From CAZABP01 sp964483245 (GTDB lineage: Bacteria > Planctomycetota > UBA1135 > UBA2386): 27,658 bases of DNA. The notes below the pieces were generated by a model. That model had not been told where the DNA came from. It did no database searches and saw nothing but the letters and a program-made list of their open reading frames with translations. Each line of letters opens with the position of its first letter. The first letter of the stretch is position 1. The DNA lies in the NCBI GenBank assembly GCA_964483245.1, contig CAZABP010000056.1, positions 1-27,658 on the forward strand, given 5' to 3'. Made by a program: the position numbers and the translations under genes. Shown piece by piece: positions 18,110 to 25,676 of the stretch.

Positions 18110-18529
18110 ATGGCAGTGATCGACCTGGATCAAACCACGCAGGCATGCTCGCGTCCAGAGTGCCGGGCGTCGGATGAACAGCCGCCGCGTCCCGGCGGCA
18201 GGGTGGCCGCGATCGCCGAACGCGCCCGCGCCGATGCGCTGCACGTGGCGCAGCTAGTGCAACGCGACCTCGACCGGATGCGTGCTCGTCGCAGCATCGA
18301 GCAAGTGTTCGTCGCCGCTGCCGTCGCTGCGGCGCGTGAGTCCGCGCAGCCGCTGCCGACGCCGCGGGCGCAGAAGTCCCGGCGCGAGCCAGCAGTCCGC
18401 CGCCGTTGCCTGCACGTACTCGGCAGGCAACGCGAGCGGCGTGCCATCAAGATCGCGCGCCGAGCGCAAGCACACGCGCCGCCCGACGACGACGGTTGGA
18501 GTGCCCGTTTCATCGGGAGGACGTCGTGA
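18110..18529 (+). CDS. Hypothetical protein coupled to the replicative helicase gene
   Basis: This is a 139-residue protein rich in Arg and Ala with no recognised domain. A helical stretch (RVAAIAERARADALHVAQLV and then LDRMRARRSIEQVFVAAAVA) is followed by a very basic C-terminal half (RREPAVRRRCLHVLGRQRER) that could bind nucleic acid. Its stop overlaps the GTG start of the helicase gene (GTGA, 18526-18529), and the helicase ribosome site GGGAGG lies inside its last codons. This coupling is the best evidence that it is expressed, and it suggests a helicase loader or accessory role; that role is inference only. Confidence 0.6.
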   Translation: MAVIDLDQTTQACSRPECRASDEQPPRPGGRVAAIAERARADALHVAQLVQRDLDRMRARRSIEQVFVAAAVAAARESAQPLPTPRAQKSRREPAVRRRCLHVLGRQRERRAIKIARRAQAHAPPDDDGWSARFIGRTS

Positions 18530-20367
18530 CGTCCGCGAATCAAGGTGCGCTGGACGCCGAGCGCGCTGTCCTGGGCATTCTGCTCTTGTACGGCCACGCC
18601 GACGTACTGGACCAAGTCCACGACCTGCGGCCGGAGGACTTCTACCTCTCCAAGCACCAGACGATCTTCCGTTCGATCCTCGCGACCTACGACAAGATGT
18701 CGCACACCGATCTGATCTTGGTCGGCATGGACCTTGAGGCGAAGCGGGAACTCGGTCATGTCGGTGGTCGCGATGCTCTGCGAGACCTCGTGCATAACCT
18801 AGCATCCTGGGGCATCCACTCGGCGGCCGCGATCGGCCACTACGCGAAGATCGTCCGCGAGTGTGCGGAGCGTCGGCGCATCGAGGAGAGTCTTGCGCAC
18901 GTGAAGCAGGCCAATGAGCAGGGCGCGCCAATCGACGAACTGTACGCGTGCCTTGCACATGTCCTGGCCGGACGCCGGCCGAGCGGGCCGCAGGCGCTCG
19001 GCCCGCGCGACATCCTGGCCGCTTGGCGGGGCGAAGGGCCGCTCGTGCACGAACCGACGGGCATTGCCGCGCTTGACGAGGCGACCGACGGCGGGCTCGT
19101 CTACGGCACGCGCGTGGTGCTGCTCGGTAGTCCCGACGCGGGCAAAACCGCGCTGGCCGTGGAGATCGGCTGCACCTACGCGGATCGCGGCATCGCGGTC
19201 GGGTTCTACGCAGTCGACGAGGAACCTGGAGACGTGCTGCAACGCATCCTCCAGCGCGCCGGGTTCTCGCGGCGGCGCTGTGAGCGGCGCGAGCACGACG
19301 ATATCGAATCGATGGCGACTCGCGTCGAGTCGCTGCCGATCAAGTTCTACGGCGCTGAGTCCACGATCGAGCAAGCAGCCGCTGACCTAGCGAAGTTTGC
19401 GCGCACGCGTGGTGTCAAGGCCGCACTGTTCGTGGATTCGCTGCAAACAGTTCGCTCGGCGACGGAACGCGAAGGCGCTTCGCGGCATGACTGCGTTACG
19501 GCTCGCATGATGGCACTGCGCGCGGTCGCGGCGGAGTTCGGATTGATCGCGTTCGCGACCTCCGAGATGTCGCGCGCCGGGTACCGATCGAACGATCCGC
19601 AGGAACGCGGCGCGGATCTCTCGCTTGGCAAAGAGTCGGGTTCCATCGAATACCAGGCGCGCGTCGTGCTCTCGCTGCGGAACGCATCCGACGAGCCAGA
19701 CGTTCTTGAGCTGCGCATCGTGAAGAACAAGCACGGGCTTGTGCATCGGGAGGGTGAGCGAGGCATCACGCTTCGCATCGACCGCGCCGGCCAGGCGATC
19801 ACGCAGACGACCGACTACACGCCGCCGACCAGCGCGAAGCGCGATGCCGCCAAGTCGGCGCAGCGGACACAGCGGACCGCCAAGGACGCCGCAACCGTCA
19901 GCGTCGTGCTTGCGCACGAGCCGGGGCTGCCGCTTCGGCGGTTGCGTGCCGCGGCTGCCAAGGCTGCCGGCGGGATGGGTCGCGATCGCGTGGACTTCGC
20001 CCTCGAACACCTTGGCGCTGCCGTCGTGACGGTGCCCGGGGAGCGCCGAGCCTTGATGCACTACCTGGTCGGCGATCGCGTGCCAGCCGACGTTCTCGCG
20101 GCCATCCCGCTGTCCGACCGGCCCGCCGTCGCCGCTGCCGTTCCCCCCGCAGATCGCCAGGCAGGCAGCACCGTGGCGGACTGTGGCGCAACCGTGGCCG
20201 CCACGGTCGGTGCCACCTCGAGCGACTGTGCGCGCGGCGCCCCCCGTAGGGGGGCGCGCCACGGTCGCGGTGGCACAGTCGATGGCGAGCACAGTGAGGG
20301 CAGCAGCATTGCCGCCACGGTCGATCGGGCGTCCGGCGTGGATCAAGCCACCGGAGACTCGCGATGA
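18526..20367 (+). CDS. DnaB-family replicative helicase with C-terminal extension
   Basis: This is a 613-residue protein. Residues 1-about 110 match the DnaB N-terminal domain (NQGALDAERAVLGILLLYG, LRPEDFYLSKHQTIFRSIL). A linker leads to a RecA-fold motor with TGIAALDEATDGG, Walker A GSPDAGKTA (201-209), DEEPG at 231-235 and Walker B ALFVDSLQ with D304. After about residue 440 there is an unusual tail: a winged-helix-like part (LPLRRLRAAAAKAAGGMGR) and a disordered Ala/Thr/Val-rich end. It should unwind DNA for element replication. The start is GTG 18526 with GGGAGG five bases upstream; an upstream in-frame ATG exists but that stretch is not DnaB-like. Its stop shares ATGA with the next gene. 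No primase domain is visible. Confidence 0.9.
   Translation: MTSANQGALDAERAVLGILLLYGHADVLDQVHDLRPEDFYLSKHQTIFRSILATYDKMSHTDLILVGMDLEAKRELGHVGGRDALRDLVHNLASWGIHSAAAIGHYAKIVRECAERRRIEESLAHVKQANEQGAPIDELYACLAHVLAGRRPSGPQALGPRDILAAWRGEGPLVHEPTGIAALDEATDGGLVYGTRVVLLGSPDAGKTALAVEIGCTYADRGIAVGFYAVDEEPGDVLQRILQRAGFSRRRCERREHDDIESMATRVESLPIKFYGAESTIEQAAADLAKFARTRGVKAALFVDSLQTVRSATEREGASRHDCVTARMMALRAVAAEFGLIAFATSEMSRAGYRSNDPQERGADLSLGKESGSIEYQARVVLSLRNASDEPDVLELRIVKNKHGLVHREGERGITLRIDRAGQAITQTTDYTPPTSAKRDAAKSAQRTQRTAKDAATVSVVLAHEPGLPLRRLRAAAAKAAGGMGRDRVDFALEHLGAAVVTVPGERRALMHYLVGDRVPADVLAAIPLSDRPAVAAAVPPADRQAGSTVADCGATVAATVGATSSDCARGAPRRGARHGRGGTVDGEHSEGSSIAATVDRASGVDQATGDSR
20201..20323. repeat. CCACGGTCG repeats and a 9-bp GC hairpin inside the helicase 3' end
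   Basis: CCACGGTCG occurs at 20201-20209, 20259-20267 and 20315-20323, about 57 bases apart. Between the first and second copies is a perfect hairpin, GCGCCCCCC (20237-20245) and GGGGGGCGC (20249-20257) with loop GTA. The encoded tail is low-complexity protein, so the DNA itself may be the selected feature, for example iterons of a replication origin. Confidence 0.5.
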
Positions 20368-20615
20368 GCCGGCAATTTTCCATCGACTCCCGCCGGTGCA
20401 GCGCCGCCGCACCAAGTGATCCAACGATCGGTCTCCGTGCGCCGCTCGCCGTGCGTCTCGCCCTCCTCCGCGGCGCCTTGGTGCGCGCAATCGACAGCCG
20501 ACCGGGGCACGCGCGGCACCTGCAGGTACTCCTCGATCGCGTCGAGCGACTGCTGCGCGCGGCGGCTGCCGGAACGCCAGAACCACCAAGCACGGCAGCA
20601 GGAGGTGCACCGTGA
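20364..20615 (+). CDS. Small hypothetical protein between helicase and next gene
   Basis: This is an 83-residue protein with no recognised domain. The middle is helical and basic (APLAVRLALLRGALVRAID and HLQVLLDRVERLLRAAAAG). It starts within the helicase stop (ATGA) and its own stop overlaps the following GTG (GTGA), so it is locked into a coupled chain. Both overlaps plus the short length support a real gene; its role is unknown. Confidence 0.55.
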   Translation: MSRQFSIDSRRCSAAAPSDPTIGLRAPLAVRLALLRGALVRAIDSRPGHARHLQVLLDRVERLLRAAAAGTPEPPSTAAGGAP

Positions 20616-21253
20616 CCGACGACGTGCTGGCGGATCTCCACGCGGCGATCGTCGATCAGCGGCTCTTCGAGCGGATGGCGCACGACAAGCGGACCGACCT
20701 CGCGCAGCGCCTTGTTGCCGATGGACTCGAAGCTTCGCAGTTCGGGCAGCTCGTCGAGTTTGCGAAGCGGCGAGCGTCGAAACGCAACAGCCATCGGCCG
20801 TTGTTGGCGGCGCTGCTGTTGAAGGGCGGATGGAAGGATGCGCTCACACAGGGCGAGAGACTTCGCGAGCGCATCGGGCTGCCGCCCAGGTTCACGGACA
20901 TCGGCGAAGCAGAGCCAAGCGAAGACGACCGGCGGCTCGTGCAGTTGCGTCGAGCGTGGGCGATGGTCAGCGGCGATTTGCGCACCTGCGCCGAGGTCGC
21001 AGCCCTGCATGCCATCACGGCCGAGCGGCTGATCGAGCTGCTACGCGAGCACGCGGAACAGATCGGCGCGACGACCGAGGAGGTCGCGGTGCACGCGATC
21101 CCGGATCACGCGCAGCGCATGGAAGCTCTAAGGCGCTGGACCGTGCAGCGCGCCGAAGAACTGCGCCGGGAAGCATGCGCACGGATGCCTCACGCGCTCC
21201 GGCCCGTTGCTGAAGCACGACGCAACTGGAATCGCAGCGGCGGCGCCGGCTGA
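20612..21253 (+). CDS. Hypothetical helical protein of the element
   Basis: This is a 213-residue soluble protein, mostly alpha-helical, that I do not recognise. It contains LADLHAAIVDQRLFERMAHD, a basic central part (EFAKRRASKRNSHRPLLAAL) and a possible helix-turn-helix around GDLRTCAEVAALHAITAERL, followed by an Arg/Glu-rich C-terminus. The start is GTG 20612 with AGGAGG six bases upstream inside the previous gene. It closes the coupled chain starting at 18110. The HTH-like section would fit a DNA-binding replication or regulatory factor, but this is tentative. Confidence 0.65.
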   Translation: MTDDVLADLHAAIVDQRLFERMAHDKRTDLAQRLVADGLEASQFGQLVEFAKRRASKRNSHRPLLAALLLKGGWKDALTQGERLRERIGLPPRFTDIGEAEPSEDDRRLVQLRRAWAMVSGDLRTCAEVAALHAITAERLIELLREHAEQIGATTEEVAVHAIPDHAQRMEALRRWTVQRAEELRREACARMPHALRPVAEARRNWNRSGGAG

Positions 21254-21410
21254 CAACCGCAGGTCGTTCAAGCTGTCGATCCGATGCTGCATCGCGGCCT
21301 GTCCTGGCTGGCACGTACGAGCAACCGTTCGGCTATGGCTCGGCACGCGCATCCATCCGCGCGCCGGACACGCCATCACGCGCGACCGTGCCCGGCGGCG
21401 CGCTCCCGCG

Positions 21411-21815
21411 ATGACTCGGGCACGCGCAGGCCCACGTGCGGCACAGCGTGCACGAGGTGCAGCGGTGCGGGCGCTACTGGATCAGGCACCGAGGCACAGG
21501 CATCCGCTGCTGCCTCGGTTGCTGGCTGTCGACGTCGCGCTGCACCTGTGCGCCTGTGCACGCGACTACTTGGATGCCTGCACCACGCACGGCGCACGTC
21601 GCCACTGGGCCGCTCATCGACTGGATCGAGCACCGCACGCGCGGGTAGGCGCATCGCGCACGCGTGAACGGCCCAGCGATGCCCTGAGGGGCGCGAACCA
21701 CGTGCTGCCCGGCCGGTGCGTCGATCACGCCGCGCGCGACCACCTGCGCAACCGCAGGGGCCTGCACGTGCACGCCGGCATGACGGCGCACGCGGCCCTT
21801 CCCGGCGTGCCGTGA
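21411..21815 (+). CDS. Doubtful small ORF, Arg/His/Ala-rich
   Basis: This open frame of 134 residues has an internal hydrophobic helix pattern (LLPRLLAVDVALHLCACARD) and many His and Cys residues (DACTTHGARRHWAAH). Codon third positions are fairly GC-rich in the second half, which favours coding, but there is no convincing ribosome site and other long frames overlap it on both strands. No domain is recognised. Treat it as a weak prediction in an otherwise gene-poor stretch. Confidence 0.3.
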   Translation: MTRARAGPRAAQRARGAAVRALLDQAPRHRHPLLPRLLAVDVALHLCACARDYLDACTTHGARRHWAAHRLDRAPHARVGASRTRERPSDALRGANHVLPGRCVDHAARDHLRNRRGLHVHAGMTAHAALPGVP

Positions 21816-22173
21816 TCGACACGGGGTATAGGTCGCACCCGGCGCCGGCCCTGTCCTGCGCCAAGGTGCGGCCCTGGGCGGCACTCGCCCAAGGTCCTGG
21901 GCTGCCCTGCCTGGGCCTGCGAGGGGTCGGGTCGACCTGGACAGCGGCGAGGTCCTGAGGTCCTAGGCGAGCGGCCTGGGGTCCTTCCGCGGCCCTCCCC
22001 GAACGGGGTTCGCGGCGCTCCGCTGTTTCGGGGGTTAGGAGCAGGAATCGAGTCGATGGCGTGGCGCGTGGGACACGTCAGGTGGGCCTGCAACCAGCCG
22101 ACGAGTCATCTGAATCGGCTGGCGCTGCGTTGCTCGCCTGCTGCATCCTGGGGGCCTGCCCGAGAAGCGATCA
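21816..22173. other. Non-coding stretch with GGTCCT repeats upstream of the terminase-like gene
   Basis: No convincing gene lies here. The sequence holds four GGTCCT motifs (21893, 21951, 21959 and 21980) and a CCCC-GAAC-GGGG hairpin (21997-22008). Lambda-type packaging (cos) sites lie just upstream of the small-terminase gene and contain several short repeats bound by that protein, so this is a candidate packaging site. The repeats are short and the assignment is inference. Confidence 0.35.
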
Positions 22174-22779
22174 GTGACGGCAAGTCGTACGAAGAGTCGA
22201 ACCCGCCGCGGCACCGCGGCGCCACCAGCACGCGCGCGCACCGTCGCCGAACTCGCCGCCGCGCTGCGGGCCGGCGAGCGGTCTGTGCAGCGGTGGGTCA
22301 AGCGCGGCGCACCGCGCGCACCAGACGGATCATTCGACGTTGGCGCTGTACGGCGCTGGGTCCGTGCGATGCGCAACGAGGCAGACGCGCGTCGGTACGG
22401 GCGTCATCCGCGCGGCGGCGCCGGCGTCGCTCCGGGAACTGACGCAATCTGGCTCGAGTCAGAGGAGGCAGATGTCACGACGCGCAAAGCCAAGGCGGCG
22501 CTGGCCGTGCTCGAGCTGAAGGTGGCGAAAGGCTTGGTCGTCGATCGGGACGCGATCGAAGAAGTTCTCGTGGACCGCGCTGCACTGCTGCGGCGTGGCC
22601 TCGACGCGCTGCCTCGTCGCGCGGCATTGAAGCTCGACCTGACGCCGCAGCAGGTCGACGACCTCGCGAGCGAGATTCGGGACCTGCTGTCGCTGATCGC
22701 TGGCAGCGGAGACAACGCCGATTCGGCCGCGGCCGCACGTGTCAAGCCGCCTGGCGGCGAGCAGCAAGTTGCAGGATGA
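22174..22779 (+). CDS. Phage small terminase subunit-like protein (Nu1 type)
   Basis: This is a 201-residue protein with an N-terminal winged helix-turn-helix at about 23-70 (TVAELAAALRAGERSVQRW, then APDGSFDVGAVRRWVRAMR), the MerR/Nu1-like DNA-recognition layout of small terminases. The second half has the family's oligomerisation pattern: KAKAALAVLELKVAKGLVV, then DRDAIEEVLVDRAALLRRGL, then LPRRAALKLDL and an acidic helix. Small terminases recognise cos or pac DNA and load it onto the large-subunit motor. No large subunit follows. The start is GTG 22174; the ribosome site is weak. The alternative is another MerR-like regulator, but the ELKVAKG...V-x-R-x-x-(I/V) layout favours terminase. Confidence 0.65.
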   Translation: MTASRTKSRTRRGTAAPPARARTVAELAAALRAGERSVQRWVKRGAPRAPDGSFDVGAVRRWVRAMRNEADARRYGRHPRGGAGVAPGTDAIWLESEEADVTTRKAKAALAVLELKVAKGLVVDRDAIEEVLVDRAALLRRGLDALPRRAALKLDLTPQQVDDLASEIRDLLSLIAGSGDNADSAAAARVKPPGGEQQVAG

Positions 22780-22786
22780 TCCAAGC

Positions 22787-23008
22787 ATGCCCAACGCACA
22801 ACCCACGATCGCTGATCATTTGCTCCCGGCCGAACGCGAAGCCATGCGCGCAGTCGATCGGCTCAGCCTCGCGCTCGATGCCGCGAAGGCGATGCTGGTT
22901 CCGAAGCTGATCGGGCTGACCGATCCAAACCAGATCGCGCGCGTTGTCGACGAAGCGCATGCCAACGTGTTCGACATGGTTGGCGGTCCCGCACGACTGC
23001 TTCCGTGA
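22787..23008 (+). CDS. Small hypothetical protein after the terminase-like gene
   Basis: This is a 73-residue helical protein (LLPAEREAMRAVDRLSLALD, LVPKLIGLTDPNQIARVVDE) without a known domain. ATG 22787 is preferred over an in-frame GTG at 22739 that would overlap the terminase-like gene; GAGGAT-like purines (GCAGGATGA) precede the ATG. It begins seven bases after the previous stop. Role unknown. Confidence 0.5.
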   Translation: MPNAQPTIADHLLPAEREAMRAVDRLSLALDAAKAMLVPKLIGLTDPNQIARVVDEAHANVFDMVGGPARLLP

Positions 23009-23130
23009 CGACTTGCGCGCGATGCACGCGCGAATAAAGTGCGTCGGCGCTGGTCCAAGGCGCGGCAGCCGCGCAGCTGCGGCGGGCGTCAAGCGGACGG
23101 CGATGGCGAATCGCCCGGAGGGGCAATCAA

Positions 23131-23874
23131 ATGAAGCTGTTCAGCAAGCTGCGGAAGTCCGCAGTGGAACAGGCGGAAGAGTCACGGCGCGAGTACCTGC
23201 GCCTGGTCGATCGAGCAGCGCGCGACGAAGACGTTCCCGTCGAAGAAGCACGCCGCATCCTCGACGCAGTTCTGCGACCGATCGAAGCATTCGAGGAAGA
23301 TGTCGCAGCCGCGGCGCGCGTGCGCGCGCTTGCCGGCGGGCCGGCCGAGTGGAGCGCGGCTCGGAAAGCGACATCAGAGGCCCGCGAAGCTCTCGACGCG
23401 TACCGCGGCAAAGTTCAGCCGATCCTCGAGAAGATCGAGCGCGACCGAGAACCACTGGAGGCTGCGGTACGTGCCGCAGCCGAGCGTGAGCGCGAGCCCG
23501 AGAAGCGCGTTCGCGCGCTGGAGTTTGCGCAGCGAGAGCATGAACGCCGCACGCGCGAGTTCGTGGAGACGGCGACCGTCGCGATGGCGACGCGCGGCAT
23601 GACGGCCGAGCAACGCGCAGCATGGGAGCAATCCGAGCGGGAGCGCATCGGTGCCGCGCGGCGCCTCCAGGGTCAGCGAGTCGCCGCGGTCAATCGGCTT
23701 GCCGAACTCGACCGGCAGAATGAGGAGGCGAAGCGGATGGTCTCGGAAGCGACGACCTTGGATGCCCGCAAGGCATGCCAGGAGCGTGTCGAAGCGATTG
23801 CGTCCGAGCGCAGGAAGGTCGAGTCCGAGCTGTCCGGCATCACCCGGCTCGAAGCCGCAGCAGGTGCGCGATGA
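23131..23874 (+). CDS. Long coiled-coil protein of the element
   Basis: This is a 247-residue protein, almost wholly charged alpha-helix. It runs from MKLFSKLRKSAVEQAEESRR through ILEKIERDREPLEAAVRAAA to VNRLAELDRQNEEAKRMVSE, with strong heptad-like Glu/Arg/Leu spacing. There is no signal peptide, membrane segment or catalytic motif. A good ribosome site (GGAGGGG) precedes the ATG. It shares ATGA with the next gene. In phages, proteins of this shape at this position include scaffolds and capsid-size-determining factors. That is a hypothesis from position and shape, not sequence similarity. Confidence 0.75.
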   Translation: MKLFSKLRKSAVEQAEESRREYLRLVDRAARDEDVPVEEARRILDAVLRPIEAFEEDVAAAARVRALAGGPAEWSAARKATSEAREALDAYRGKVQPILEKIERDREPLEAAVRAAAEREREPEKRVRALEFAQREHERRTREFVETATVAMATRGMTAEQRAAWEQSERERIGAARRLQGQRVAAVNRLAELDRQNEEAKRMVSEATTLDARKACQERVEAIASERRKVESELSGITRLEAAAGAR

Positions 23875-24251
23875 CCGCGACTCTGACTCTCGCTGACGTC
23901 GAACGCCGGCTGCGCGCGCGCAACCCGGCCATCGTCGAGATGGTCGCTGACGGCGACCGCCGCATGCAACTCGCGGCGGACCTGCTCGGCGATCGAAGGA
24001 CCGCGGCCGAGTTCGACCTGGGCGGCTTGTCCGGCTTCCTGCTGTCCCTGTTGCCGCGACGCACTCGAACGACGCCGGCGACGAAGGCACCCCGCATGCC
24101 CCGCACGCGGGACGAGAACGATCGGCTCGCCCTCTGCTTCGAGTACGAGCGCGACGCGACGCTTCGGGCGGAGTTCGCCACGGTCGACGACTACGTCGCC
24201 TTCGCGGCGAACCGCGATCGCGGCGCCGTGCACAGCAGCCTCGGCAGGTGA
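23871..24251 (+). CDS. Hypothetical protein coupled to the coiled-coil gene
   Basis: This is a 126-residue protein beginning MTATLTLADVERRLRARNPA, followed by a helical MQLAADLLGDRRTAAEFDL region, a basic linker and a C-terminal acidic/aromatic part (LRAEFATVDDYVAFAANRDR). I recognise no family. It starts inside the stop of the coiled-coil gene (ATGA) and its stop overlaps the next GTG (GTGA), so all three are probably produced together. Confidence 0.6.
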   Translation: MTATLTLADVERRLRARNPAIVEMVADGDRRMQLAADLLGDRRTAAEFDLGGLSGFLLSLLPRRTRTTPATKAPRMPRTRDENDRLALCFEYERDATLRAEFATVDDYVAFAANRDRGAVHSSLGR

Positions 24252-24451
24252 AGCTGCGCGACGTGATCGAACGGGCGCGCGGCGGCGATGCGGCGATCCT
24301 CGCGCAGATCGAAGACAAAACGCAGCGCGATGCGCTCGCGGCGCGGCTCGTGCGAGACGATCCCGCCGTCGCCGGTCACTACTCCACGGCCACGTTGGGC
24401 GCACGCCGGCCGATCGTCGCGCAGCGGCTCCGTATTCGAGCCCGAGCTTGA
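24248..24451 (+). CDS. Very small hypothetical protein ending the coupled trio
   Basis: This is a 67-residue protein starting at GTG 24248 within the preceding stop (GTGA). Its first 45 residues (VKLRDVIERARGGDAAILAQ, then EDKTQRDALAARLVRDD) form predicted helices; the end is basic. It could be a separate subunit or the remnant of a gene once fused to its neighbour. The overlap is the main support. Confidence 0.45.
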   Translation: MKLRDVIERARGGDAAILAQIEDKTQRDALAARLVRDDPAVAGHYSTATLGARRPIVAQRLRIRARA

Positions 24452-24502
24452 CACACTGCGGCGTGGAGCCGAAAGCTAGCCTGACCCCGATGAGGAACGC
24501 AG

Positions 24503-25291
24503 ATGGCTGATGCACGTGACGACGTCGACGAACGCGAGAAGAATCTCGTATCCACGCTGAGCACGATGGGTGGCCACGCAGGCAACTTCGCCCTAATGAG
24601 AGCACTCGGATGGGATCCCGATGCCTACTGGCAGATTCGGGACGGGTTGGTCGACTCCGGCAAGTTGGAGCTGGGACAGGGAAGAGGCGGGAGCGTTACT
24701 CTCGTCGAGCCCAGCGCTCTCACCGGAGGTGAAGGGGCAGACACGGGCCACCCAGCGGAGGCAGATCTCTACGCACCCGTGGCGAGCGTTCTTCGGGCTG
24801 ACTGGGCAAACGACATGCGCTTTCGCAATCACCACGTCGAAGTGACCGCGCGTCAGGGACGACGAGATACTGGTGGTACTTGGACACGCCCCGATGTCGT
24901 TGTCGCGGCGCTTCGAGTGTTCCCGCACGTACCAGGCAAGTTCTTCGACTTGGTGACGTTCGAGCTCAAGGGGTTCGATGGCATCGATGTGACGGCTGTG
25001 TACGAGGCCCTCGCACATCGTCGTGCCGCAACGCAGGCGTATGTCTGGCTACACGTTCCCGAGTCAGACGCATCGCAAGAGAGCACTCAGGCATTGCTTG
25101 GAAGGATCAACGACGAGGCACGGCGCCACGGCGTCGGATTGATCGTGGGCGCGGATCCAGGCGACTATGCGTCGTGGGATGTTCAGCTTCGGGCGGTCCG
25201 CGTTGATCCTGACCCTGAGTTTTTGAACGAGTTCATTGCCCAGCAACTGCCCGAAGCTGTTCGTGATGAGTTAGCGCTATGGTTCCGTTGA
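24503..25291 (+). CDS. Winged-helix plus PD-(D/E)XK nuclease-like protein (COG2958/HrgA-like)
   Basis: This is a 262-residue protein. Residues about 15-70 resemble a winged helix (FALMRALGWDPDAYWQIRDG, KLELGQGRGGSVTLVE). Residues about 85-185 carry the restriction-endonuclease core: an acidic helix (AEADLYAPVASVL), P130-D131 in TRPDVVVAAL and E154-L-K156 in FDLVTFELKGFDG, then VYEALAHRRAATQAYVWLH. This wHTH-nuclease architecture recalls COG2958/HrgA-type proteins linked to restriction systems. Codons use A/T-ending forms more than the flanking host genes, consistent with cargo acquired by transfer. A good ribosome site (GAGGA) precedes the ATG by six bases. A defence role is inferred; no partner methyltransferase is nearby. 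Confidence 0.7.
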   Translation: MADARDDVDEREKNLVSTLSTMGGHAGNFALMRALGWDPDAYWQIRDGLVDSGKLELGQGRGGSVTLVEPSALTGGEGADTGHPAEADLYAPVASVLRADWANDMRFRNHHVEVTARQGRRDTGGTWTRPDVVVAALRVFPHVPGKFFDLVTFELKGFDGIDVTAVYEALAHRRAATQAYVWLHVPESDASQESTQALLGRINDEARRHGVGLIVGADPGDYASWDVQLRAVRVDPDPEFLNEFIAQQLPEAVRDELALWFR

Positions 25292-25676
25292 TCGCTGGGC
25301 TAGGACGCGGCGGCTAATCGGCTTCGGCGGATGACCGAGGCTGGCACCTTCCGCGCTGATGCATGACCAAATGAGACGGCGCACGCGCAACTGGTTTCAC
25401 CCGCCGATCGAGAGCATGGAATGCGTCGCGCGGCAGGTTGACGTCGGTGTTCGGCAGTCCGGGTGCGACGTCCCTACACGACCGTTCTCGACTCGAAGCA
25501 GGATCGGCTAGTACTCGACTGGGCGCAGCGGACCGCTGCTCGCGCTATCGGGTTGTCCGCCGCCAAGATAAGCGTAGCCTTGTCCTTCGAGCGCCGTTCG
25601 GGAGCCGAGGCGGCATTGCCCGCCCGAGACTCCGATCCGTGGCGCTGCATTGGATCGTCAACTACACGGAGCTTCG
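25292..25676. other. Intergenic stretch with only doubtful short ORFs
   Basis: No supported gene lies here. A 46-codon frame at 25371-25511 (MRRRTRNWFHPPIESMECVA) and a GTG-started frame from 25463 (YTTVLDSKQDRLVLDWAQRT) are the only candidates. Neither has a good ribosome site, and the second runs through the start of the next gene. They may be remnants of decayed cargo. Confidence 0.4.

Noticed and set aside
19387..20610. 407-codon minus-strand frame opposite the helicase
   Set aside because: It opposes a clear DnaB motor domain. The translation is Arg/Gly/His-rich without structure.
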